Source of the DNA: Aquanectria penicillioides | Lineage: Eukaryota > Ascomycota > Sordariomycetes > Hypocreales > Nectriaceae | Length of the DNA: 64,000 bases | NCBI GenBank assembly: GCA_003415625.1 | Contig: PYIU01000009.1 | Coordinates: 186,001-250,000, forward strand | Reading direction: 5' to 3' | Shown: in pieces, positions 45,756 to 58,750 of the stretch | How the letters are laid out: each line of letters starts with the position of its first letter | Numbering within the stretch: position 1 is the first letter of the stretch | Program-made: the position numbers and the translations under genes | The notes under the pieces: model-generated | Seen by the model: the letters and a program-made list of their open reading frames with translations, nothing else | What the model was told of the DNA's origin: nothing | The model's database searches: none

Positions 45756-48700
45756 TCTCTCTTTAGTGCCTTAATACTTACCTTTAAGCAAACTAAAGGT
45801 ATAATATAAAAGAAAAACTTTAAGCTTAATCTATTTAAATATAAAGAAAATCTTAAAGGAAGCATTTAATTAAATGCTTTATATCTATAATTTATTATTT
45901 AACTTACTATTATCTCCCTCTATAATTTATTTTGCTTTTAATACTTAACCTTTCTATTTTAACTTTACTATTACCTTCCTTTATAATGCAATTCTTAATT
46001 GCAGTATTAATTAGCATAAAACTAATAAATAGAAATTAAAGGTTTAAATGGCTTATAAGCAGCAGTTATAATCTTATTCTATTAATTTACTAAAATTAAC
46101 CCTTTTAATATATAAAAGATCTAGCTCTTTATTTAAAGGAGTTTAAAAATAGCCTATTAATTAATTTAAGGCAAATTTATTTATTTAGTTCTAATAATTA
46201 TCTTTCTTTTAGTAAAGGCAATATAGTTTAGATTATAATTACCTTATTGAATTTAAATAATAGTATTAATAATATTTCTAACTATAGTATTAATAATTAT
46301 AGTATAACTCCCTTCTTTTGCTATACATTTAGCTAATTAAGGAATTAATAAAAGCAATATAAAGCGCTTATAAAAACTTTATTTATTACTTTTAGCAATA
46401 GGCAAATTTAAGTCTATTTAATTAAATTGCTATAAGATAGCTAACTTAAATAAAGGTATCTATTAAACTAATTAAATTAATTTAATTATTTGCCCTTTGC
46501 CTAAAGAGTTAATAAACATTTAATTAAATGCATTAAAATAAGTAAATACATTTTAATTAATTTAAATTTCTTTTTTAAGTGCACTTAATTAAGCAATGCT
46601 TATATAAATTAATAAGCTAATAGGCAATTTATATAGAGGCTAAATAGATTTAATCACTAGTTTAGGCTTAATAATAAGTTTAAAGGTAGGAATCTTAAAC
46701 TTAAGGTATAGATTATAAAGATAAGTTGCTTTAATGCTTTAACTTTAGTAGTTTAGGGCTTATTTAAAACCTTCTCCTTTATTATTACTTAAGGTAATAA
46801 TAATTTTAGTGAACTTATTAATCTTAATAGAAAATCCATTTATTATTTAATATTTATAAGTTTAATAGCATTTAATTAAATTATTAGCTAAAGGATAATA
46901 AAGCAATTAAGGGCCTAATAGTAAAGGCAGACTTATTTAATAGCTATTGCTTTAAGGATTAAATGGCTTTAAGATAATTTAATATTTATTTTTAGAAGTT
47001 TAATAATTAACTCCCTTTTAGCTTATTATACAATAACCTTTTAAATTAGTATAAAGCTATTAAGTATTAAGGGAACTGTTTTAAAATCTTAAGATATAAG
47101 TAGATTTTTAGGTTTTAATAAGTTCTATAAGCTTATACTAATTAAAGAACTTTCTATTAATAATATTAAGTTTATTAAGAATAATAGTATTAATAAAGTT
47201 TTATATTTAATTAGTATTTAAAGCAATTAATTAAATACTTTTCCTTTATTTATACTTAATAAAAACTTAATTATAGTGCATTAATACTAAAAGAGGATTA
47301 TTAATAGTATTATAATTACTATTAAAGATTAAGGGCTAAATTATAAGGCATTTAATAATTAAAGTTTTAATAAGTTTAACTATTTTCTAAATATTAAGGA
47401 AAAGAAGGAAAGCACCTAAAAAACTATATTTTTAATTTTTAGCTTATTTAATAATAGGCATAATAAAAATAGAGAAATTATAGGGCAATTCCATTTTAAT
47501 TATAATCTCCCTCTATACTATAGTAAATGCAATAGCTTATTTATTCTAAAGGATATTAATAGTATTATAAATAATTAAATGCTTTAGCTATCTATTTTAA
47601 ATAAAGAAGCTTTAATAAATAGCATTAATAAAGTAAGTAAAGCCAATTAATAGCCTTTTATTATATATTGCTTATTGAAATTTAATAGGCATAAAACTAA
47701 TTAAACATTTAGTCTTCTTAATATTTATTCCTTTTAGCAAAAGCTTATAAAAGAAACTCTTTTACTTTTATTTATTCTTTTTAATTTTAATACTTATAAT
47801 TAAAAGATTGATTTAGTAAATTGCAAGAATATTAATAAGTCTATAGATAAGGGTAATAAAAAGGGCTTAAATACTAAAGTTTAAGGCCATTTCTTTCTTC
47901 TATAAGTTTTTAAATAAGTCCTATAGATTTTAATAATAAAATGTTTAAGCTTAATAAAAATTAAAAAGAAAGTCTTTAAAGCAATTAATATTAATAAGCT
48001 AAAAATCTAAATTGCTTTTATTATTTAAAATAGACTAAGTTTTTAATTTATTAAACTAATAATCTTAATTTATTTAAGGGTAAAATAGTATAAATTAACT
48101 ATTAAGCAATTAATTAAATGTTTTAATAGTATTTTCTTTACTAAAAGAAAAGAAATCTCCAATCCTACCTTTATTTTAAATAACTTCTTTAGCTATATAG
48201 AGGTCTTTACTTAATATTAAAAATTGCGCCTTTAAAGTAATTGCACTTAAGGTTGCTTTCTTTAGCTCTATTATAAAATAGAGTAAAGGTTAATAAAGGG
48301 TTTAAGAGCTTATAATTAAATACTTATAACTTAAGAGATAAAGATTATTAGTATTTTATAGATATTATAAATAAAGTTAAAGTAATATAACTTACTATAA
48401 AATTATTAAAAGAAAGAAAAGAGTTATAAGCATAAGGTAGGTTAATATAACTTAAGTGCCTTTATTTTTAGTTTAGTATTATTTAAATAAATTACTATTT
48501 TAATGTTTATATATATATAAATACTAATAAATTTCTTAAAATAATATACTTTTTAATATTTAATAAAAATTTTATTAGTATTTAGTTTCTACCTTAAATC
48601 TTAAGGGTTAATTTCCTATTTATTATAAAAGCATTGCATTAGCCCCCCCTTTTATTCCTTCCTTTTTAGCTTATTATTCTTTACCTTCTTAATTCTTTTA

Positions 48701-50296
48701 TACCTTTAGTTATTACTGCAATTTTTATTCTTTATTTTATAATGGCTTTATATTGCAATAAGCTTAAGTCTTTTGCCTCTATACCTTATAATTATTTCCT
48801 TAATATATACAATCTTACTATTAGCTATATTTAGGCTTTTAAATTCTTTTATTAGTGCTTTACTTATTAATATACCTATAATAGTTTCTTTTATAAGGCT
48901 TTAATTAATGCTATTAGTATTGCTATTAAATAATTAGTAAATACTCCTTTTTATATTGCTTTTTAACTATTATTTTTATCTAATAATTAATTAAATACTT
49001 TTAGATTTAGCAATACTTTAATATTTAGATTTATAGCTTTTAAGCTCTTAACTAATTTAGCTAGCTCTTATATATTAAAATTGCCTTTAAGGAAAATAGC
49101 AAATAGACTAATTGTAAACTTATTTAATAGTTTATTTTATAGTTACTATTTTGCAATTTAATGCTTTATTCTAAAGTAAATCTTTTCCTTTAGTACTAAC
49201 TTTAGTCTATATATATCCCTATAAAATAGGCTTACTTAATAGAATACTTCTTAACTTAGCTATTAACTTGCCTTAAGTATATTAAAGCACTTATTATTGC
49301 CTTTATTAAATATATTAACCCTTTTATATATTATAAATACATTTAATTATATACTTTTATAGTTTCTACCTATAATAAATATATTTTTATTCCCTTTTAT
49401 ATATATATTTTAGTATTAAGTTATATAGATAGCTACTATATTAATTATATTTAAAATAATTAATCTAAATATAAGTAAAGCTTTCTTTATAGATACTAAT
49501 TAAAGGGTCTTTATAAAGGCCCTTATAACTTTCCTTTAGGTAATATAAATACTATTAATAAGTCTACTTAACTATTAACTTTTACAGTAGATTTTTTTAG
49601 GCTAATTACTTGCCTATAAATTATATATAGTTTTTCTACTAATAGTATAGCTAGTAATTACTAATTAATTAAATAAATGCAAAAAGTATTTAATTAAAAG
49701 CATAAAGTAGGTTTTAGTTAATAAAAATAATAGTCTTTAGCTTATCTTTTAGTATAAACTAGCTAAATATAGTTTTTAATTTATTAATAATAGTTTAATA
49801 GATAGAAAATAGCACTATAAAGCAATTAATTAAGTGTTTTTATGCCCTTTAAGGCTATTGCTATTATTATATTATTTTAATAACCTTAAAACTTAATTTC
49901 TATTAAATATATTTAAATTTTTAAATTTTTTATAAATATTAATACTTTATTTTTTGCTATTTTTTATGCATTTTTATCTATTTTTAAATAATTTTAACCC
50001 TTTTGCTATAGTTTTTAGGCATTTTTATTCTATTTTTATTAATTTTTAGTGTAATTTTTAAAGTTTTTAAATAGATTTTAAGGGATTTTTAGGGATTTTT
50101 AGTATTTTTTTAGGGTTTTTAGCTAATTTTTAATTATTTTTATTTAGTTTTATTTAGTTTTACTATTTTTTTATTTATCTTTAATTGCTTTTTATTTTAC
50201 TTTCTTACTTTATTTTAGGTAGCTTATTTTTTTTTAATATAGTATTAGTTTTAATATCTTTACTTTCCCCTTTTTAACCTTTAGTACCCTTCCTTT
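45756..50296 (-). other. Post-pol region of inner element, 4.5 kb, unassigned
   Basis: Mirror of the outer region; the T-rich counterpart of the A-rich tract is at about 49,900-50,180. On the plus strand a coding-like stretch starts at ATG 48742 (MALYCNKLKSFASIPYNYF) and runs to about 49,240, with stops mostly at former TGG, CAA or CGA-type codons. Direction is antisense to pol. No domain recognised. Confidence 0.45.
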
Positions 50297-53200
50297 AATA
50301 GCAATCTAGCTGTTTTTAATTTAGTGCTATTACTAACTATTTAATTAATTGCTTATTATATTTTAGTACTGCATTTATTAATTGCTATTTATTTCTAAAA
50401 TTTAAACTTTAATAATCTCTTTAGGCCTAATATAAGTGCATATTATAATATTATTATTTAAGCTTTTTATAGCATTTAGATTGAGTTTATTCTATTTCTA
50501 CTATTTTATAGATTTAGTTTGCATTTAATTAAATGCTTTCCCTTCTTTCCTTACCTTTAGTAGTACTTTTTAATTTATATTAAAAGTCTCTTTATTATCC
50601 CTATTTACTTACTATTTATTTTTATCCTTTATAAACTTCCTTAATTGATTACTATAGGTTGTATTAAGAAGCTTAACTCTATTTATAGTATTAAGGATAT
50701 AACTCTTTATTTTATTAAATGCATTAGCAATTCTATAAGGGCCTAATTAATATAGCTTTATTTTTACAATATAAAATATATCCTTTTAATTCTATATATT
50801 ATACTAAAGAACTAAATCTCTTATAGCAAGAGGCTTTTTATACAGCCTATATTAATTCTTTTTAGTCTTTCTATTGGCAATTAACCTTTAAAATGCAATT
50901 ATTTATTGCCTAGCTTCTTTTATATCTTTTTACTTTTGCTTTAAAATCTTAATTCTTTACTTAAGTAAGTCCTTAATAAAAGTTATATTATTCTATTTAA
51001 TTAAATACTATATAGGCACTTCCACTTCTAAAGGAAGGACTGGCTTCTATCTATAAAGTAAATAAAAAGGTAATCTCCTATATAAGGCGCAAATAGCTGC
51101 TCTTTTAGCTAATAAAGCTATTAGCAAAATATCTATTTATTTTCCTTTTTCTTTACCCTTTTTCTTTAGAAAACTTATTATAGTAGTATAACTACCTTTA
51201 ATAAGCCTATTTACTTTAAAGTTATAAGTAAAAGTATTAATAACTTCTATATTAAGGCTATTAAGATCTTTAGGAATTCCTTTTATAATCTCTTTTCTAT
51301 TATTAATAATTACTTTTTTTAGCATTTTATACTAATAGTGCAGTTTTTTAAGGAATTTTATAATATAGTAATTATTTAATTTTAGGATTGGCTTAGCCTT
51401 TACCTATCTATAAAGATTGCATTTAGCTTTTAGTATAAATCTAAATCCTTTATTAAAAGGTATATACTATCTATTAAGATAAATCTTTATTATTAGGTAG
51501 ATAGGCTTAATAGGTATAAAGGCTTCTATTAGTCTTTAGGGAATATATATCTAATATATTAGGCATTACCTAATAGCTTTTGCAATGCTCTTTTTTATAC
51601 CTTATTAATAGTACCTTTTAAAGAGAAGTGCATAAATAGCATTATAACTATAATGCCCTCTATTAATATAGTATAATTTAATTAAATCCTTCTAAATGTT
51701 TTCTTTCTCTATAATTAACCTTAAGTTGCCTTTTTATTTCTTAGCCCTAATCTATAAGTAGCTACCTTTTATAAAGTGTTTTTTAGCCTTTAGCTATAAA
51801 TATTAGTAATTCTATAGGGTAATACCTATTGGCCTTTTTAATAAAAGTAAGTATTCCCTTAATTATAATAAAGGTCTATTATAATTCTTTTTTAACTCTA
51901 TTAGTTTATTTTTAATTTTAATAATATTAAGATAAGTATTAATAAACTCTTTAATATTACCTTTAGCCTTTTAGTCTATTTAATTAAATACTCCTAAACC
52001 TTTCCTAAATAGCCTATTAGCTATATTATTTTTATTTTTAAAAATGTATTAAATAGTAAAGTTAAATAATAGAATATAATTAATCTATTAAATAATTATT
52101 GCATTAAGGATATTGCTAGCCCTATTATTAAGCTAATAGACTAAAACTTAAGAATCTATCTTTAAGATAAAGGGCAATTTATATATATAGCTATAAAGGC
52201 ATTTAATTCTATATAATATGCTCTTGCATTTAAGTTTAATAGCATTATACCTTTATTCTATAGGAGTCTAAAGATTAAATTTATATTTTATTAAATGCCT
52301 CTTTTCCTTTATTATTTATATTAATATTACACTTTAGCCTTTTTTACTAGCATTAATTATAAGGATAACCTCCTTAAATCCTTTAGAAAGGTTTAATATT
52401 GCTAAAATAAAAGTAAAGGTTATCTTTTCTTTAAGAACCGCTATAGTATTGGCTTGTTTCTTACTTTATATCTATATAGCATTCTTCCTTAATAATTAAG
52501 TAAAAGGTTTAGTAATTTAAATATATCTTTTAACTTAAATTTAATAATAGCTTATAATTTTTAGAAATACTTTAACTTACTTTAGGTTATAGTATCTTTC
52601 TTACTTATTGATTTTAATTACTTTTTTCTTTACTAGCTGCCTTTTAGCTATATTGCATAAGTATTTAATAATAACTATAGTATACTAATAGAACTTTAAC
52701 TTCCCTATAGAAATTATATATTTAAATAGCTTAATATTTAAAAGAGTTTTATTTAAATTGATTAAATGCTTTAGGATAAATTTCTATATACTAAAGAGCA
52801 CTTCCTTTCTATTATATTTAGTCTTTAGTCCTTTAATAGCAATATTATTTAAAAAGGCTTAATAGACTTCTAGTAATAAATTAAAGAGGATTTTAATTAT
52901 AATTCTTAAAAACTATACTATTAAATTAATTCCTTTTTGCAGTAAGGTATATATCCTAAGAAGCCCTAATAGTATATTAAAAGTTATTAAATCCTAACTT
53001 TTCTTTATTAAGGAAATCTAATTATATTTTAAAAAGAAGTCTAAAAAAGTTAGGATTTTATATATTTTAAATTTAGCTAAGAATTTATTAGCTCCTAAAG
53101 AAATTAATCTATTCTATATTATATATATATTATATCTTTTAGCTAAATTAATTAAGTAAAGTTTACTATTCTTTTTTACTATTAGTATATATAGGTTTTA

Positions 53201-55630
53201 ATAGGCAGTATAAAACTCTTAAAGGATTCCTCTTTTTATTTAAGTTTTTAATAATTTAATAACTTTCTTTTTTAATCCTTTAGGGATTAAAATATTTTCT
53301 ATTTACTAGGCTTTATATTTAGTTATCTTAATAATTTATAGAAAGGCTACTTTAGGGTTTAGTCTTTTATACTCCTTAAAATCTTAAGTAAGTGCTGCTT
53401 CTCTATTATAGAGAATTTCTAAGAGAACACTTCTCTCTTTATTAATAAAGATCCCTTTTATTTAATTAATTACTTTCTAAAGTCTTTCTCTATATAGCCT
53501 TAATCCTTTAGCTATTTTAAAAAACTTAAGTATTAAAAGCTTTAAGTACTTAAACTTCTCTTTAAGGTCTCCCTTTACTTTTTCTTACTTTTTCTCCTTT
53601 TAATATAGATCCCCTTTAGGGATAGATCTATTTAATAGAATATTATCTTTAGAATATATTTTATTAGCTTTTTATTTATATATTATATTAATAAGTACTA
53701 CCTTCTCTTTTTAATATATAGTTAATTATAGCTTTTCCTTTACCTTTATTATCTTTATATAGTTAACCTTTAATTAATTCTTAATTATTAATTAAATTAT
53801 TGCTTTTATTAATGCCTTATTTAATTATTTAATTAATTATTTATTATTATTTTCTTTTAGACCTTATAATTCTATTAGTCTAAAAGAACTTTAGGAACTT
53901 ATCTTTAGTTGCCTTAAGTAATCTCTATATTCCTTAAGGCATTCTATTTAATATTTTTAGCAGTAGGCATAATAATCTTAATTAAGCTAAATTAATATTA
54001 TAGAAGTATTTCTCCTTTTAAAGATATATAGTTAAATATAACTTTAGTAGCCTTAATAAAGGGCATTTTTAAAATAAAAGAAATAGAAATATATTCTCTT
54101 AAAGCAATATAGAATCTTTATACTATTTAAATATTTTTAAGAAATAGCTTAATATTTACTTCTCTATATATTTAGATTTAATTATTAAAGTAAAATATAG
54201 TAAAAGCTTTTATAGGCTTTACTTCTAGCTTATATTTTTATGCTATTTTATTAAAGATAATATTTTCTTTTAACCTAAAATCTATTAAAGCTTTTTAAGT
54301 TATTCTATTAGGATTACTTAACTTTATTTAAATTTTTAGCAATTCTTAGCATTAGGCTAAAGTTCTTTAATGCTATTAATTTAAAATATTTATATAGATT
54401 ATTAAATGCATTTAATTAAATATAACTTTTCTCCCTTTAGTTATTATATAGCCAATATTAACTTTATTAATACTTTCTTAATCCTTAATAAGGTATTCTT
54501 TAGGCAATAGCATATAATAAGGTTTAGATTCCTTTTTAATTAATACACTATTAATACTATACTGCTTAATAATATAATTAAAGTACTCCTTTAAGAATAT
54601 TGCTTTTAGATTATTAATTATAATTAGGTTAGCAGCTTACTAAATCTATCTCTTTTTTAGTAAGGGTTTAGGTTTTATCTATTTAACTTCTTTTATTCCC
54701 TTTATATAATTAAAAACTATCTTTAAAATATTATTACTTAAGGGAGGGTTAAGGGTAATTAAGTTCTTAATAGTTATTTAGACTTTTAATCCTACTACCT
54801 TTTTATAAACTTATTTCCTTATTTAAATAACCTTAAGCATTTAATTAAAAGCATTTTAATCCTTTTCTTTAAGGATAATATTAGCAATCTCTCTATTTTT
54901 AATAAGTTCTTTATTTATAACCTAAATAAAAGATTAAGTTCTTTTTTCCTCTTTTTAATTAGCTAATTCCTTTTTTAATTTTACTTTTATGCATTTTATA
55001 GTATTAGTTTTTAATATAATATTAGCAATAAAAAGGTTATTAATCGATTCTATAGTTTAATTATTAATAAGAATGCAATTAACTTTAGGTTCTTAAGTCT
55101 CCTTAAGGGAATTCCTACTAAGCATTAAGGAGCTATACTTTAGTCAGTTAGTACACTTAAGGAAGTCTTTAATTAAATACTTCTCTTTTTTGGCAATTTG
55201 CCATTTCTATACATTTAGCTTATTTGCTATTATAACCTTAGCTTAGCTATAAATCTTAAAGGTAAGAAATTCTAAAATCTATAAAATAACTATTTTTCTT
55301 ACTTCTTTTCTAATAGTAAGCTTATATATTAGTTTTAAAAGTAATAAGAGTTTCTATTGCTCTATCTAAATGAAGCCAGTATTGCTATTATAGTCTGTAA
55401 ATCCCCTTCTTCTATCTTTTATAAAAAGTAGGCAATAGTTTAGAAAATGCCTTACTTTTATATAATAGAAATACTTTAGATCTTTATTATAACTTATATT
55501 AATATAGAAGTTATAATAAGGATATATATAATTAAATTCTTCTATTTAATTAAGGTTATTTTTAATTAATAATAATAATTCTATTTTTAGTTAATTAATC
55601 TTTTAGTATATAATTCTCTTTAACTTCTAT
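50296..55630 (-). pseudogene. Inner gag-pol remnant
   Basis: Mirror copy of the outer remnant: zinc knuckle at about 55476-55417, RT at about 53250-52800, RNase H at about 52450-51990, integrase at about 51700-50300. Stops occur at codons expected from CAA, CAG, CGA and TGG mutated by RIP. Confidence 0.72.
51137..51325 (-). pseudogene. Longest surviving frame: integrase core fragment
   Basis: 62 codons without stop. It contains VIINNRKEIIKGIPKDL, the strand with the second catalytic Asp region (D changed to N), and LIKGSYTTIISFL, near the third catalytic residue (Glu changed to Lys). The substitutions are exactly G-to-A, as RIP produces. It is a relic, not a gene. Confidence 0.7.
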
Positions 55631-57401
55631 AACTTATTTATAATATTTTAGGCTATATTAATTTATAGCTTCTTTATTCCTTTAATAAAAAGACTTAACT
55701 TCCCTTTTAAGCTTTAGATAGGGTTAAAGAACTTAAGCTTTTAATACTAAAGCTAATTTTAATAAGCAAAAGGTTTTTTAGTTTTCTTAAAATATTTAAA
55801 GTTATTATCCTTTCTTTCTATTTAAAAGATTTAGATTTCTTTTTTAGCATTAAAAAAGTTCTTAATTAGCTTAATTATCTCCTTATACCTTATTATTCTT
55901 AAGGTATTTAAATGTTTCTCTTTTTATTAATAGATATTAATAATAATGTTTTTTAGTATAGTATTATAGATAGCTTAAGTCTATACTATAAAAGCCTTTT
56001 AGCCAATAGGATTTACTCTTTTATTAAGTTAGGTATGCTTTATAAGCTATTAAAAGATAACTCTATATTCTATAGATTGGATTAGAGTTATATTTATTTA
56101 CTAAAGCTTATTTTTAGGTAGATTTAATTAATTTAAATCCTAATACTTAAAGGTTTCTAAAAGGTTCTACTTTATAGTAGCTTAATTATTGCCTTTTAGT
56201 AAGTTTATAATATCTTAAGATACTTTAAAGGTTATATAGTATATAAAAGCTTTACCCTTTGCACTATTTGCAATTCCTTAATTAATTATAAATCTATTAT
56301 ATAATTTAAGGAAATACATAATATTCCTTCTATTAAAAATTATATTAAGCAATTAAATAGAAGTAATAGTTACTTTTATTATTTTGGCCAGTATATTTAA
56401 TTTATTCTTTTTAGGAATATTAGTATTAATAGTACTAATTAACTTAAAAAGGATAGTTAAAGATTATTAACTATATTAACCCTTTTTGCTTTTAATAGGG
56501 CTTAAAGGGTTTAATTGCATTTAATTAAATATTCCCTTTATTTTTTATTTAAAGGTACTAATAAATTATAGTTATTAGGATTTCTATAATAAGTATTTTA
56601 GTATATATATATAGGGAAGTATAGGCTAACTGCCTAACTCCTAAAGTTATAAATTGCAATAAAACAATATATATATATAATAAAAGAATAAAATAATAAA
56701 ATAAATTAAAATATATATTAAAATAATTAAAAAAAGTAAAAAAAAGAAATAGTAATATTATATTTAATAAGGCTTTATTTTAATAAATTTAAACTAGCTT
56801 TTTAAAGTTAATAATAATAGGTAAAGTAGCCAATTAAAATAGTAATAAATATATATATATACCCTTTAGCTAAAGTCTAAAGACTAATAAGAATAATAAA
56901 AATTTGCTATCCTTTATAATTAATTAGAGGTTAAGTAATCTTTTTTTTTCTCTTCTTTCTTCTTTTTTAATTTATAAATTAAGCTTTTAGCAGTCTTAAG
57001 TATACTCTAATATTTAAAAGTATTTAATTAAATGCTTATATATTATTTATACTATTATTTTGCTTTATATACCTTTATACTAATATATTAGCACTATATT
57101 AGGTTATTGAATTTTTCTATATATTTGCCCTAATTATAGTAGTAGGTTTTCTTTTTTTAAAATGCAAACTTATATTAGTATTTTTACTTACTTTTAGTAT
57201 TATTTTTAATTTTAGTGCCCTCTATTTTTATAGAAATAATAGGTTTTTTAATATTTAGGAATTCCTAAATCTTTATAATTAATTATCCACTACTTCTTTA
57301 GGTTCTTAATAATAGCTTAAAAGTATTACTAAAGAGTTTAATTAAATACTTTAGTGTCTTTTTAAATAACTTAAAGGCTTCTCTCTATTATAACCTTTAA
57401 A

Positions 57402-57784
57402 TATATTAATGGATAGAGATACTGGCTAAAACACACACCCTACCTAAAAGGGTATAGGGTAAGCAGATTTAATTAAAGACTAAATAGCCTTTTTAAGCAG
57501 CTATAAACAATTTAAAAGAGTATTAAAGCATTCAATTAAATGCTTTAAAGTATCCCTTAAAGAAAAGAAAGAAAGAAAATAGGGCAGAAAGTTATAAATA
57601 AAGTAATATTATAAGGGGCTATACTAGGACTTTAATAGGGTCCAAATGCAAGGAATTTAGAATTTCAAAAATAAAAATTAATTAAAGAAAACTGCCTATT
57701 CATTTCCTATATCTTTAAGGTCCCTTTTATCTTTCTAACTAACCTAATAATAAATTAATCTATATTACTTTAGACCCTAACTTA
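57402..57784 (-). repeat. 5' LTR of inner element (383 bp)
   Basis: RIP-mutated over its full length. On the minus strand it ends in the mutated CCATTAATATA, followed by the same TTTAAAGGTTATA leader that follows the outer 5' LTR at 39229. Confidence 0.88.
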
Positions 57785-58750
57785 ATAGCTTTAGTATAGA
57801 AGTTATTAATATTTTTATTTATAATCTAAAAGTAAATAAATTTATTAAAGGTAGTTATACTACTATAATAAGTTTTCTAAAGAAAAAGAGTAAAGAAAAA
57901 GAAAAATAAATAGATATTTTATTAATAGCTTTATTGGCTAAAAGAGTAGCTATTTATGCTTTATATAGAAGATTACCTTTTTATTTACTTTATAAATAAA
58001 AGCCAGTCCTTTCTTTAGAAGTAAAAGTATTTATATAGTATTTAATTAAATAGAATAATATAACCTTTATTAAGGACTTACTTAAATAAAGAATTAAAAT
58101 CCTAAAGTAAAAGTAAGAAGATATAGAAGAAGCTAGGCAATAAATAATTGCATTCTAAAGGTTAATTGCTAATAGAAAGACTAAAAAGAATTAATATAGG
58201 CTGCATAAAGAGCCTTTTGCTATTAGAGATCTAGTTCTTTAGTATAATATATAAAATTAAAAGGATATATCTTGCATTATAAAGATAAAGCTATATTAAT
58301 TAGGCCCTTATAGAATTGCTAATGCATTTAATAAAATAAAGAGTTATATTCTTAATACTATAGATAGAGTTAAGCTTTTTAATACAATCTATAGTAATTA
58401 ATTAAGGAAGTTTATAAAGAATAAGAATAGATAGTAGATAAGTAAGGATAATAAAAAGACTTTTAGTATAAATTAAAAAGTACTATTAAAGGTAAGGAAA
58501 GAAAAGGAAGCATTTAATTAAATATAAATTAGGTTTATAAAATAGTAAAAATAAAATAAATTTAATTTAAATGCTATAAAAAGCTTAAATAATAATATTA
58601 TAATATATATCTATATTAAGCTTAAGGAGATTATTAAAGTTTAAATTCTAAAGATAAGTAGCAATTAATAAATATAATATTAAGATATAATAAGCAATTA
58701 ATTAAATAGTTAGTAATAGCATTAAGCTAAAGATAGCTAGATTGCTATTA
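57785..58750 (+). pseudogene. Outer integrase C-part, beyond the inner insertion
   Basis: This resumes the integrase exactly where 45372 breaks off (…DLNS / …EVINI), continues with KVNKFIKGSYTTIISFL-like sequence and a degenerate C-terminal domain, and ends before an A-rich tract at about 58,750-59,130. Confidence 0.7.

Larger units (their letters stand above)
45373..57784 (-). mobile_element. Inner Ty3/gypsy copy nested in inverted orientation
   Basis: A full-length second copy of 12,412 bp on the minus strand: 5' LTR 57402-57784, interior 45756-57401 (11,646 bp), 3' LTR 45373-45755. It was inserted into the integrase core of the outer element, with ATAG at 45369-45372 and 57785-57788. Matching landmarks occur in mirror position to the outer copy, e.g. 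the zinc knuckle, RT and integrase remnants. Equally heavy RIP throughout. Confidence 0.9.
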
